This document shows positions 1-6,988 of a stretch of DNA of 9,843 bases, piece after piece. The notes below the pieces were generated by a model. It worked only from the letters and a program-made list of their open reading frames with translations. It had not been told where the DNA came from and searched no databases. This DNA is from an uncultured Verrucomicrobiales bacterium (GTDB taxonomy: Bacteria > Verrucomicrobiota > Verrucomicrobiia > Verrucomicrobiales > Akkermansiaceae). The stretch lies in the NCBI GenBank assembly GCA_937885815.1, contig CALABM010000169.1, positions 1-9,843 on the forward strand. Reading direction: 5' to 3'. The translations under genes and the position numbers were made by a program. Position 1 is the stretch's first letter. Each line of letters opens with the position of its first letter.

Positions 1-332
1 CTATTTAGTATAAATATGCAAGGTTTTTATTACTTTTTCTTTTGTGACTGTGAATAAAAATCGGATGACTTTTTCCGTTATAAGAAAGTCGTCACAAAAG
101 ACTCATTTTCAACACTTGCAAGGCAAGCAATGTGATTTGACTGATAGACACCGATTTTTTGCCATTTAAGCCACGGATATTCAGCTAATTGCATGTAATG
201 TGACTGTAAACGCACGAGTCTAAGCGAGTCCTTTGGACTGTAAAACAGGGGTCAAAATAGATGCAAAATCAGCCCGGGAAGTCCGGTTTGCGTTATGAGT
301 TGCGATTTTATAACCCGCTGAAATCAAGGCAC
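1..332. other. AT-rich intergenic stretch without a recognisable gene
   Basis: By hand count about 38% of these bases are G or C, clearly below the gene block to the right. No open reading frame of useful length starts or ends here; the one ATG near position 16 stops after 13 codons. It lies beyond the terminator of the leftward transcription unit, so it probably separates that unit from a gene off the left end. The only structure I see is the inverted repeat at 38-101 and a tiny hairpin (AGTCC-TTT-GGACT) at 227-239. I found no convincing promoter in either direction. Confidence 0.6.
38..101. repeat. Perfect 11-bp inverted repeat with a competing inner hairpin
   Basis: Bases 38-48 (TCTTTTGTGAC) are the exact reverse complement of 91-101. 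Inside them, 64-74 can pair with 83-93 (11 pairs, two of them G-U) around the loop CCGTTATA. The arms share bases 91-93, so the two foldings exclude each other. No T-tract of the kind seen at the terminator at 333-378 follows directly. Function is unknown; chance pairing in AT-rich DNA is possible. Confidence 0.35.
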
Positions 333-378
333 AAAAAAGGAGCGGTCGTTACCATTTTTATTCGGTTACGACCGCTCC
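333..378 (-). terminator. Rho-independent terminator after tRNA-Ile2
   Basis: Bases 339-353 and 364-378 form a 15-position stem with a single T-T mismatch (350/367), including 11 uninterrupted GC-rich pairs, closed by a 10-nt loop. Read on the minus strand the stem is followed at once by six T residues (bases 338-333). This is the classic intrinsic terminator layout and works only leftward, since no T-tract follows on the plus strand. The stem begins 6 nt after the tRNA 3' end, so it ends the tRNA transcript and any read-through from murJ, which has no obvious terminator of its own. Confidence 0.92.
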
Positions 379-383
379 CATAA

Positions 384-456
384 TAGCCCCGGCGGGGCTC
401 GAACCCGCGACCAAGCGATTATGAGTCGCCTGCTCTGACCGCTGAGCTACAGGGCC
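384..456 (-). tRNA. tRNA-Ile2 with CAU anticodon (lysidine-type, reads AUA)
   Basis: The 73 nt fold into a full cloverleaf: acceptor GGCCCTG/CGGGGCT (with G1-U72 and U6-G67 wobbles), D-arm GCTC/GAGC, anticodon stem GGCGA/TCGCT with loop CTCATAA, T-arm GCGGG/CCCGC with loop TTCGAGC, discriminator A. The anticodon is CAT. From memory, the run from the D-arm through the anticodon stem to the variable loop is almost identical to E. coli tRNA-Ile2 (ileX), so I call it isoleucine, with C34 to be changed to lysidine by TilS, and not elongator methionine. The initiator is excluded because the anticodon stem lacks the three G-C pairs. CCA is not encoded and must be added after transcription. The tRNA has its own promoter immediately upstream and a terminator immediately downstream. 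Confidence 0.93.
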
Positions 457-462
457 GTAGCG

Positions 463-491
463 AGTGTAGCAAGAGGCGGGTGAGATGTCAA
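463..491 (-). promoter_or_regulatory. Sigma-70-type promoter of tRNA-Ile2
   Basis: On the minus strand a perfect -35 box TTGACA (491-486) is followed by 17 nt and the -10 box TACACT (468-463). Six nucleotides (462-457) separate the -10 box from the first base of the tRNA. With canonical spacing the transcript would start exactly at G1 of the tRNA. The promoter lies in the 94-nt gap between murJ and the tRNA, so the tRNA can be transcribed independently of the upstream genes. The sigma-70 form differs from the Bacteroidota promoter at 9458-9488 and supports separate origins for the two ends of the window. Confidence 0.82.
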
Positions 492-550
492 GTATTTTTT
501 GAGCCGTATAAGGGAGGCTGACAGAAAATGTGAGCAGTGGGGATAAAATA

Positions 551-2401
551 TTATCTACGGCGCTTGAGGAAGCGCTTGGAGAAGGCCTCGAGCTCGGGCA
601 CACGGAAGAGGAAGGAGGCGGCGAGGTAGATGCCGCCGGCGATGGAGCCTGCGATAGCAAGGGCGCCAAAGCGGGCGAAGAATCCCCAGTGGAGGAAGTC
701 CGTGAAGAAGAGGCCGCGAATCTGCCAGCAGATGACGCCCAGCACCGTGCCGGCAGCGAGGATGCGCAGGAGGCCGGGGATGAGGGTGCGTGTGGCCATG
801 GTGCCGAGGAGGTGGCGGAGGTAGAAGAAGTAGAAGAGGAAGTTCAGCGTGGTAACGGCTGAGGTGGTGAGCGCGAGCCAGGAAACCTCCGTGAAGTGGA
901 AGACGTGCACGAAGCTGTAGTTAAGCGCCACAGAGATGGCCGCGGAGAAGAGGGCGAGGCCTGCAGGGGCCCAGGGGCGTTCCAAGGCGAGGAAGACGGG
1001 CTGGAGCACTTTCATGCCGGCATAGCCGAGGAGGCCGAGGCAGTAGGCGCTGAGCACTTGGCCGGTGAGGGCGGAGGCGTGGGCGTCAAACCTGCCGCGC
1101 TGGAAGAAGATGCTGACGATTTCCTCACCCCAGATGCCCAGCAACACGGCGGAGGGCACGGCGAAGAAGGCCACGAAGCGCATGGCCTGAGCAAGGTGCA
1201 TCGCGATGTTTGCACCGCCCTGCCCGCCTTCTTCCACAGTCATGCGGGAGACAGAGGGCAGCACGACCATGCCGACGGCCACACCAAAGAGCGCCACGGG
1301 GAGCTGCCAAAGGTGGAAGGCGCCGGAGAGCGCGGTGACGGAGCCACCGGGCAGGTAAAGGGCGAAGGAGGTGTTAATGAAAATGTTCGTCTGGGTAATT
1401 CCGGCGGCGATGACGCCGGGAATCATGAGCATCCACACGCGGCGGGCGGTGGGATCCGTAAAGAGGAGCTTACCGGCCTGAAGACGCAGGCCAAGGCTCC
1501 AGCGGGGGCGGTAGCCCTTGCGGCGCAGGGCGGGCAGCTGTACCAGCACCTGAGCGGCACCACCAAGCACCACGGCGATAGCAAAGCCATACAGCGCATT
1601 CGGGCCGAAGGCCGGGTCTATCATCCAGCCAATGAGGCAGCCGAAGCCCACAGTGGTGAGATTGAACGCGGCACTGGCAAGATTCGGCAGGCCGAAGATA
1701 CCGAAGACATTCAGCGCGCCCATGCTGAGCGCGGAAAGCGAGGCCAGCAAAATGAAGGGCCACATAATGCGGCACAGGCTTGCGGCAAGGCCCATGAAAT
1801 CCTGCTGCTCCACGCGAACGGCTCCCGGCGTGGGCTGAGCGGAAAGTTTCAGGGTACTGCCGGGCTGATATTTCTCCAGCGAGCTCAGGCGCACCACCGC
1901 CTCAGCGGGGCAATCAGCCAGCGGGGCGGGCAGCTCAAAGGTAGCAACGGCGCGGCCATCGGCATCACGCGTGGTGCCGGTATACGTAGCCTCCGCCACG
2001 GTAAGAGCAGCAGCGGCGGAATCTGCACACTGAATCTTCAGCGTGGCACGCTCAGGATAAAGCTGCTGCATGAGGAAGCCGGAGAGCAGCACACCCGCGG
2101 CCACAATACATACCATGAGTGAGATGAGCTGAGCCACCACTTGGTTGGCAAGTTTCCAAGCCGCGTCCGGCCCGTCCTGCTTCTCCACCTTGCTCATCAC
2201 GCTGGTGAAGCTCTGAGAAAGCGCGCCCTCCGCGAACATATCGCGCAGCATATTCGGCACGCGGAAAGCTGTCAGGAAGGCATCCAGAGCGCCGGTGGCA
2301 CCGAACAGGCCGGTGTACACCACCTCACGGAGCAGACCGGTAAAGCGGCAGCAGAAAATAGCAGCCGTGGCAATAAGGCTTTTTTTATGCAGAGAGGACA
2401 T
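551..2401 (-). CDS. murJ: Lipid II flippase MurJ with an extra extracytoplasmic insertion
   Basis: MurJ (MviN family, MOP superfamily) moves lipid-linked peptidoglycan precursor across the inner membrane. The N-terminus is characteristic: the segment around residues 19-64 holds R19, R25, D40 and R53, matching by position the cavity residues R18, R24, D39 and R52 of E. coli MurJ, followed by FAEGALSQSF. Hydrophobic segments run through the rest to a basic C-terminal tail (KRFLKRRR). At 616 residues it is about 100 longer than E. coli MurJ (511). The excess lies mainly at residues ~115-205, between the third and fourth membrane segments, which family topology places outside the cytoplasm. This part is non-hydrophobic, looks beta-rich and has two cysteines (C125, C164). 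In the region equivalent to E. coli R270/E273 the sequence reads AFHLWQLP, giving H363 and Q366. The start follows the preceding TPR gene by 26 nt; I see no Shine-Dalgarno sequence. Confidence 0.93.
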   Translation of the reverse strand: MSSLHKKSLIATAAIFCCRFTGLLREVVYTGLFGATGALDAFLTAFRVPNMLRDMFAEGALSQSFTSVMSKVEKQDGPDAAWKLANQVVAQLISLMVCIVAAGVLLSGFLMQQLYPERATLKIQCADSAAAALTVAEATYTGTTRDADGRAVATFELPAPLADCPAEAVVRLSSLEKYQPGSTLKLSAQPTPGAVRVEQQDFMGLAASLCRIMWPFILLASLSALSMGALNVFGIFGLPNLASAAFNLTTVGFGCLIGWMIDPAFGPNALYGFAIAVVLGGAAQVLVQLPALRRKGYRPRWSLGLRLQAGKLLFTDPTARRVWMLMIPGVIAAGITQTNIFINTSFALYLPGGSVTALSGAFHLWQLPVALFGVAVGMVVLPSVSRMTVEEGGQGGANIAMHLAQAMRFVAFFAVPSAVLLGIWGEEIVSIFFQRGRFDAHASALTGQVLSAYCLGLLGYAGMKVLQPVFLALERPWAPAGLALFSAAISVALNYSFVHVFHFTEVSWLALTTSAVTTLNFLFYFFYLRHLLGTMATRTLIPGLLRILAAGTVLGVICWQIRGLFFTDFLHWGFFARFGALAIAGSIAGGIYLAASFLFRVPELEAFSKRFLKRRR

Positions 2402-2427
2402 GTGCAGTAAGCGGGGATGGGCGAAAA

Positions 2428-4071
2428 TCAGCGGACTTTCTCCGGCACATTCTCGCGAATCTTGCGGATAACCTGGCGGGCAAGGCGGCTCTCACCGGCT
2501 ATGGCGTATGTACGGGCAAACTCGCGCACGGCGGTGCGGTACAGCTGAGCATCCGCGGCATCCAAGCGAGTGCGTTCCTCCTCGCTCATGGACTCAATGG
2601 CACGCACCACATCGCGCAGGTGAATGATGGCGTCCCAGTCATTGCGGGCGGTCTTGCGCTCAATGAGGGCCAGCTCCATACGCGCACGCAGCAGCTTTCC
2701 GTCCGTGAGGTCCGGGTGAGCAGCCTCCGTGAGAGTCACGCTCTCGGTGACCCACTTGATGGCGTTCGTGTAATCCTTCTGCTCCACGTAATAGGAAGCG
2801 ATGGCCTGAGCGATTTCAGCCTTGGAGATGGGGCTATTCCGGGTGAGCTCCTCGCTGGCGAGCATCATATCCCAGCAGCGGGAAAGCAGCTCGATTTTCT
2901 CGGCACCTTCCGTGTGAGCTGCGAGGAAATTCAGGCAGCGGAACACCTCGGCGGTGTCGCGCTCATTCTCCAGCAGGTAGCGGCAGTCAGCCATGGCCTC
3001 AGCCACAGCACCGCGGGCCTCATTCGCTCGGGAGCGCAGGCGGCTGTGGCGCAGCTGCAGCTCAGGCGTCATCTCCCCATAGCCCTCAGCGAAAGCACCG
3101 GCAAGGGTGAGGGCCTGAGAGCAGCCGTGATAATCCCCCATGCGGTAGCGCAGCTCACCAAGCATGGTGTAGCACTGAGGAAGCTTATGCTCGCGGTCCG
3201 GGAACTCCAGCATGGCATCACGGCAGCGCAGGAGCTTCGCCTCCACCTCACGGAGGGCAGTGGTGGAAAGATTCGGGTTATCACGCAGCGTGTTGGACAC
3301 CTCTTCCAGCATGAGCTTGGCCGTGGCAGGGCATGAGGGCCAGCCGGCGGACTGGAGAATGTTACGCACCATCTGGAGGGCATGCTCGCGCACGCCGCCC
3401 ACATCTGCACGCATCATCTGGATATCCGCAGCCTCAGCAGCGAGGGCGGGATCTGCCGCAAGGCGAGCCAGCACCGTGGACATCTCCAAGCGGGAGATAA
3501 CACGCACGGCTTCATCATTCTTGTGCATGCGGATGTAAGTCTCCGCAGAGCGGCGGATGGAGCGCAGCAAGAGGGCAGTGGCGGTGGGCATGTTAATGGC
3601 CTGCTCCTGCAGCTGGCGGTCCAAGCGCAGTTGCAAATCATAATCCTCATGAGCAAGGGCGGCGGCAGCGAGGCGGTCCAGCCCCTCCACGGGAGCAAGT
3701 GCCTCCACCTCCGGGAGAATGCGCACAGCTTCATCCCACTGCCCCTTATCAATGAGGCGCATCATGAGGAACCAGCGGAACTGGCGGCGCGTATCAGCAT
3801 TCCGCACCCAGCCCAAGCGAGCATTGGCATCCTCAGCCAGCTCCAGCAGGCGAGATTTATCACCGGAGAGATCCGCCAACAGACGCTCCAGATTATCATT
3901 CGCCTCAGAATTATCATGCACCACAACTGTCGTGCCTTTGAAGAAACGGATAATGTCCTCTCCCTTGGCGAAAAGCCCCCAAATGCCGAGGGCTGCGGCA
4001 GTGAGACCTACAGCCACCAGCGGCAATACATGGCTGTTGGCTTTTCTGCGGGGTCTGTAGCGACGATACAT
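2428..4071 (-). CDS. Membrane-anchored TPR-like protein (downstream paralogue)
   Basis: A 547-residue protein that I cannot assign to a named family. It begins with a very basic segment (MYRRYRPRRK) and one hydrophobic helix at about residues 15-34, the layout of a signal anchor with the bulk outside the cytoplasm. The remainder is almost entirely amphipathic alpha-helix with TPR-like pairs, for example around 'GELRYRMGDYHGCSQAL' and 'ASYYVEQKDYTNAIKWV'. Residues 60-100 align without gaps to residues 73-113 of the protein encoded just upstream (shared N-L, then W-[IV]-[KR]-[DN]-x3-R-R-x3-W, here W88, R95-R96, W100), so the two look like tandem duplicates. It sits 26 nt after that gene and 26 nt before murJ, implying co-transcription. 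A scaffold role in envelope biogenesis is only a guess from context. Confidence 0.85.
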   Translation of the reverse strand: MYRRYRPRRKANSHVLPLVAVGLTAAALGIWGLFAKGEDIIRFFKGTTVVVHDNSEANDNLERLLADLSGDKSRLLELAEDANARLGWVRNADTRRQFRWFLMMRLIDKGQWDEAVRILPEVEALAPVEGLDRLAAAALAHEDYDLQLRLDRQLQEQAINMPTATALLLRSIRRSAETYIRMHKNDEAVRVISRLEMSTVLARLAADPALAAEAADIQMMRADVGGVREHALQMVRNILQSAGWPSCPATAKLMLEEVSNTLRDNPNLSTTALREVEAKLLRCRDAMLEFPDREHKLPQCYTMLGELRYRMGDYHGCSQALTLAGAFAEGYGEMTPELQLRHSRLRSRANEARGAVAEAMADCRYLLENERDTAEVFRCLNFLAAHTEGAEKIELLSRCWDMMLASEELTRNSPISKAEIAQAIASYYVEQKDYTNAIKWVTESVTLTEAAHPDLTDGKLLRARMELALIERKTARNDWDAIIHLRDVVRAIESMSEEERTRLDAADAQLYRTAVREFARTYAIAGESRLARQVIRKIRENVPEKVR

Positions 4072-4097
4072 GGTGACGGGTAATGGGGGTGTAGGGA

Positions 4098-5726
4098 TTA
4101 TTGCCCGGACTCAGCCTCAGCATCGTCATCAGCGTCCACCTCCTCAGCGAGGGTGGCACCATAACGGAGGCAATGGTTCACCTGCTCCTCCACCTCAGCA
4201 GCGCGAGCACTGCCACGCTCCACGAGGGGACGGAGGGCATTCCAAGCCTGAATGGCGGCATTCCAGTCTTTCATCTGGGAAAGAGCATAAGCGCGTGCCA
4301 TCATGGCGTTGAAGCGGTCCGAGTCTTCGCCGGGAGTATCCGGCAGGAAGTCTATGGCTTTTCCGTAATTATCCGCAGCCTCGCGGATATTGCCGGCTAA
4401 ATCATGAGCCTGAGCCAACAGCACATACACACGGCCCTGCGCCGGGCGATCACCGGCAAAGTGCTCAGCGCGAAGGGCTGCAGCCTCATTCAAATACTTC
4501 AGTGCATCCTCAGCGCGGCCAAGGGTCAGGCAGCAGCGCCCAGCACCCTCCAGCGGGAGCGCGCGGTGCTCAGCGGGCACGCCTTCCTGCATGAGAGCCT
4601 TATTGAAATCAGCCAGCGCCACTTCGTAGGATTCCTTTGTGAAACTAATCCAGCCGCGCTGGTCATAAAGGAAGAGCCAGTAGGGTCTGTTTTCAGGACC
4701 GCGACCCATGGCAGCCCCCTCAGCGCGGTACAGAAGCGCAAGAGCATTATCAGGATTGCCGGACTCCAGCTCGATTCGAGCCAAGTCCCTCAGGGCAGCG
4801 GGAAGATAGGCGGTATCCCCCGGGTGTTCTCCCAGACGGCTAATACCATCACGCAGCAGAATAGCGGCGCGTTCGGTATCCCCCTGCTCCAGCAACGCGG
4901 AGCCCATGCTCACAGCTGCACCGGCAAGGGCGGGAGAATGGCTCAAGTCCGCACCTTCCAAGGCGCGGCCAAAGCAGCTGATGGCCTCCTCGCTGTTGCC
5001 ATGAGCGCGGTGAATGCGGCCCATGTGAGCCAACAGCCCGGCCAGCAAAGGCTTGCCGGCATCCCCCAGAGCGGTGATATCATCCTCCAGCTCGCCGAGG
5101 GCTTTCAGTTGCTCCGTGGGATTATCCGTGGGAGCCGCGATAAGACCCACCATTTCGGAGAGCACTGCTGCCTGTTCGCGCACCTGCTGCAGAGCGGCAT
5201 AAGCACGGGAAGCGAAGCGGTAGTAATGCAGGGCAAGGGGCTGATTTCCCGCCTCAGCCATGGCTCGAGCCACGATGAGAGCGCGGTGAGCCCAAAGCTC
5301 ATCCGCCTCAGCGGAAGCGAAAAGCCCCTCCAGCGTATCCTCAGCAGCGGAAGCCTTGCGGCGGTTCAGCAGGGCGAAGGCCAGCACCCACTCAGCCTCA
5401 CGGCGAACGGCGGGGTCCTTAATCCAAGCCAGCTCCTCATCTCGCCGACTTACGGCGGCCAGCAGGGTGGCCTCATCAGCTGTGGCCACCCGCATGAAGT
5501 GTGTGAGATTCTCCACGGCAGCATCATTCACAGCCTTACTCACCACACCGGAGGTGACACCCTCGTTAAAGCCGTGGCTACGGCCGAGGGCATACGTGGC
5601 GTATTCGATTCCAAGCAAAGCAACGAGGGCCAGACCGACAGCGGTATACTTCACTATCGGCTTAAATTCCAGATCCTCTTCGTTTAGCTCTTCCTCGGGC
5701 TGTCTTGCTGGGGGGTCAGACTGCAT
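4098..5726 (-). CDS. Membrane-anchored TPR protein (upstream paralogue)
   Basis: A 542-residue protein. An acidic N-terminal tail of about 22 residues precedes one transmembrane helix (about residues 27-47), followed by a long all-helical region with recognisable tetratricopeptide units, for example 'MGRIHRAHGNSEEAISCFGRAL', 'LYDQRGWISFTKESYEVALADFNKAL' and 'LLAQAHDLAGNIREAADNYGKAI', each of about 34 residues with the usual small and aromatic residues. TPR arrays bind other proteins; the partner here is unknown. The C-terminus ends in an acidic stretch (EEVDADDDAEAE). W101, R108-R109 and W113 align exactly with W88, R95-R96 and W100 of the downstream neighbour. The N-terminal tail here is acidic, whereas that of the neighbour is strongly basic, so the membrane orientations need not be the same. 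The gap from lysC is 27 nt and no Shine-Dalgarno sequence is visible. Confidence 0.87.
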   Translation of the reverse strand: MQSDPPARQPEEELNEEDLEFKPIVKYTAVGLALVALLGIEYATYALGRSHGFNEGVTSGVVSKAVNDAAVENLTHFMRVATADEATLLAAVSRRDEELAWIKDPAVRREAEWVLAFALLNRRKASAAEDTLEGLFASAEADELWAHRALIVARAMAEAGNQPLALHYYRFASRAYAALQQVREQAAVLSEMVGLIAAPTDNPTEQLKALGELEDDITALGDAGKPLLAGLLAHMGRIHRAHGNSEEAISCFGRALEGADLSHSPALAGAAVSMGSALLEQGDTERAAILLRDGISRLGEHPGDTAYLPAALRDLARIELESGNPDNALALLYRAEGAAMGRGPENRPYWLFLYDQRGWISFTKESYEVALADFNKALMQEGVPAEHRALPLEGAGRCCLTLGRAEDALKYLNEAAALRAEHFAGDRPAQGRVYVLLAQAHDLAGNIREAADNYGKAIDFLPDTPGEDSDRFNAMMARAYALSQMKDWNAAIQAWNALRPLVERGSARAAEVEEQVNHCLRYGATLAEEVDADDDAEAESGQ

Positions 5727-5753
5727 GAACTGCTGCGTTCAGGGAGAAAAAAC

Positions 5754-6980
5754 TCAGGCGATGGGCTCGTCCTGATGGAAAGCGGCATGTACCACGCGGG
5801 CAGCCTGCTCAATGTCACCTGCCTCCACCGTGGTGGTGATACGAATCTCAGAGGTGGCAATCATGCCGGTCTGGATGCCGGCGTCTGCCAGAGACTGGAA
5901 CACCTTGGCGGCCACACCGGAGTGAGAGCGCATACCCACACCCACCACGGAGAGCTTGGCAAGGCCGGCCTCCGTCTCCAGACGAGCGGTCTCGCCCAGC
6001 AGGGGAAGCACAGGCTTCAGGGCAGCCTGTGCTGCGCCCAAATCACTCATGTTCATGGTGAAGGACTGGCGGGCCTGACCGTCATGAGCGGTATTAGCCA
6101 CAATCATATCCACATTGATATCAGCCTTAGCAAGAGCTGAAAGAATGAGGGCGGTATAAGCCACAGGGGCGGTGATGCCAGACACCGTCACGCGGGCCTG
6201 ATTACGTTCGATTGAGACGCCACGTACGACGAGGCTCTCCATAGCTGAGTTTTCTTCTTGCACGATGGTACCGGGGTTATTGTTCATGGAATTGCGGACT
6301 TCAAACACCACGCCGAACTTCTTGGCGAACTCGACGGAGCGGGCCTGCATCACTTTAGAGCCGCTGGAGGCCATCTCCAGCATCTCTTCGTAGGAAAGGA
6401 CAGGAATCTTGCGCGCATCTTTCACCACGCGCGGGTCACAGGTGTACACGCCGTCCACGTCTGTGTAAATCTGGCAGAGGTCAGCCTTCACAGCGGCGGC
6501 CATGGCGATGGCGGAGAGGTCCGAGCCACCGCGGCCAAGGGTGTAGATGGTGCCATCTTTATCCACGCCTTGGAAACCGGCGCAGACAACGATGCAGCCC
6601 TCATCCAGAGCGGCGAGCACCTGAGCGGGGTCAATGTTATCGATTCGGCCACGAGTATGCGTACCATAGGTGCAGATACCGGCCTGAGCGCCGGTGAAGC
6701 TGCGGGCCTTGTACCCCATATCCGTGATAGCCATGCAGAGCAGAGCGATGGACTGCTGCTCGCCGGTGGCAAGGAGCATATCAAGCTCGCGCTCGGGGGG
6801 ATTATCCATCACCTCATGAGCCAGGCCGATGAGCTTATCCGTCACGCCGCTCATAGCGGAGATAACGGCCATCACCTTATTGCCGGCTTGCTGAGTTTCG
6901 ATGAGCCTGCGAGCCACATTGCGGATGCGGTCGATGGTGCCCACGGAGGAGCCACCGTATTTCTGTACGATCAGTGCCAT
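5754..6980 (-). CDS. lysC: Aspartate kinase with C-terminal ACT regulatory domains
   Basis: Aspartate kinase phosphorylates L-aspartate with ATP, the first step towards lysine/diaminopimelate, threonine and methionine. Diagnostic motifs are present in order: KYGGSSV (residues 7-13), ATGEQ (71-75), TLGRGGSD (147-154), YTDVDGVYTCDPR (172-184). The catalytic domain runs to about residue 245 and the tail (about 250-408) holds two ACT-type units, the usual site of feedback inhibition by lysine and/or threonine. At 408 residues it is the normal size for a monofunctional enzyme. An internal ATG (M247, SAMESLVVRGV) sits where the beta-subunit start lies in Bacillus and Corynebacterium lysC, so a second shorter product is possible but unproven. 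The gene follows the homoserine dehydrogenase stop codon by 8 nt, an operon-like spacing consistent with pathway partners. No Shine-Dalgarno sequence precedes the start. Confidence 0.96.
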   Translation of the reverse strand: MALIVQKYGGSSVGTIDRIRNVARRLIETQQAGNKVMAVISAMSGVTDKLIGLAHEVMDNPPERELDMLLATGEQQSIALLCMAITDMGYKARSFTGAQAGICTYGTHTRGRIDNIDPAQVLAALDEGCIVVCAGFQGVDKDGTIYTLGRGGSDLSAIAMAAAVKADLCQIYTDVDGVYTCDPRVVKDARKIPVLSYEEMLEMASSGSKVMQARSVEFAKKFGVVFEVRNSMNNNPGTIVQEENSAMESLVVRGVSIERNQARVTVSGITAPVAYTALILSALAKADINVDMIVANTAHDGQARQSFTMNMSDLGAAQAALKPVLPLLGETARLETEAGLAKLSVVGVGMRSHSGVAAKVFQSLADAGIQTGMIATSEIRITTTVEAGDIEQAARVVHAAFHQDEPIA

Positions 6981-6988
6981 ATTGTTAA

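Noticed and set aside
227..239. Small hairpin AGTCC-TTT-GGACT as a terminator
   Set aside because: A 5-bp stem with no T-tract on either side is too weak.
384..456. Elongator tRNA-Met instead of tRNA-Ile2
   Set aside because: The anticodon CAU allows it, but the anticodon arm and variable loop match tRNA-Ile2 far better than the E. coli elongator tRNA-Met.
896..2122. Long plus-strand open frame (408 codons) opposite murJ
   Set aside because: It is antisense to an unmistakable murJ, its translation is a His/Gly/Glu/Ala-rich string without domains or a hydrophobic core, and it reflects the codon bias of the other strand.
4404..5687. Plus-strand open frame (427 codons) opposite the upstream TPR gene
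   Set aside because: Antisense shadow of a gene with clear TPR repeats; its own translation shows no recognisable motif.
4098..5726. Frequent GCTGAG/GCTCA hexamers on the minus strand as a repeated DNA motif
   Set aside because: They are explained by many Ala-Glu and Ala-His/Gln pairs in helical repeats together with an Ala codon preference.
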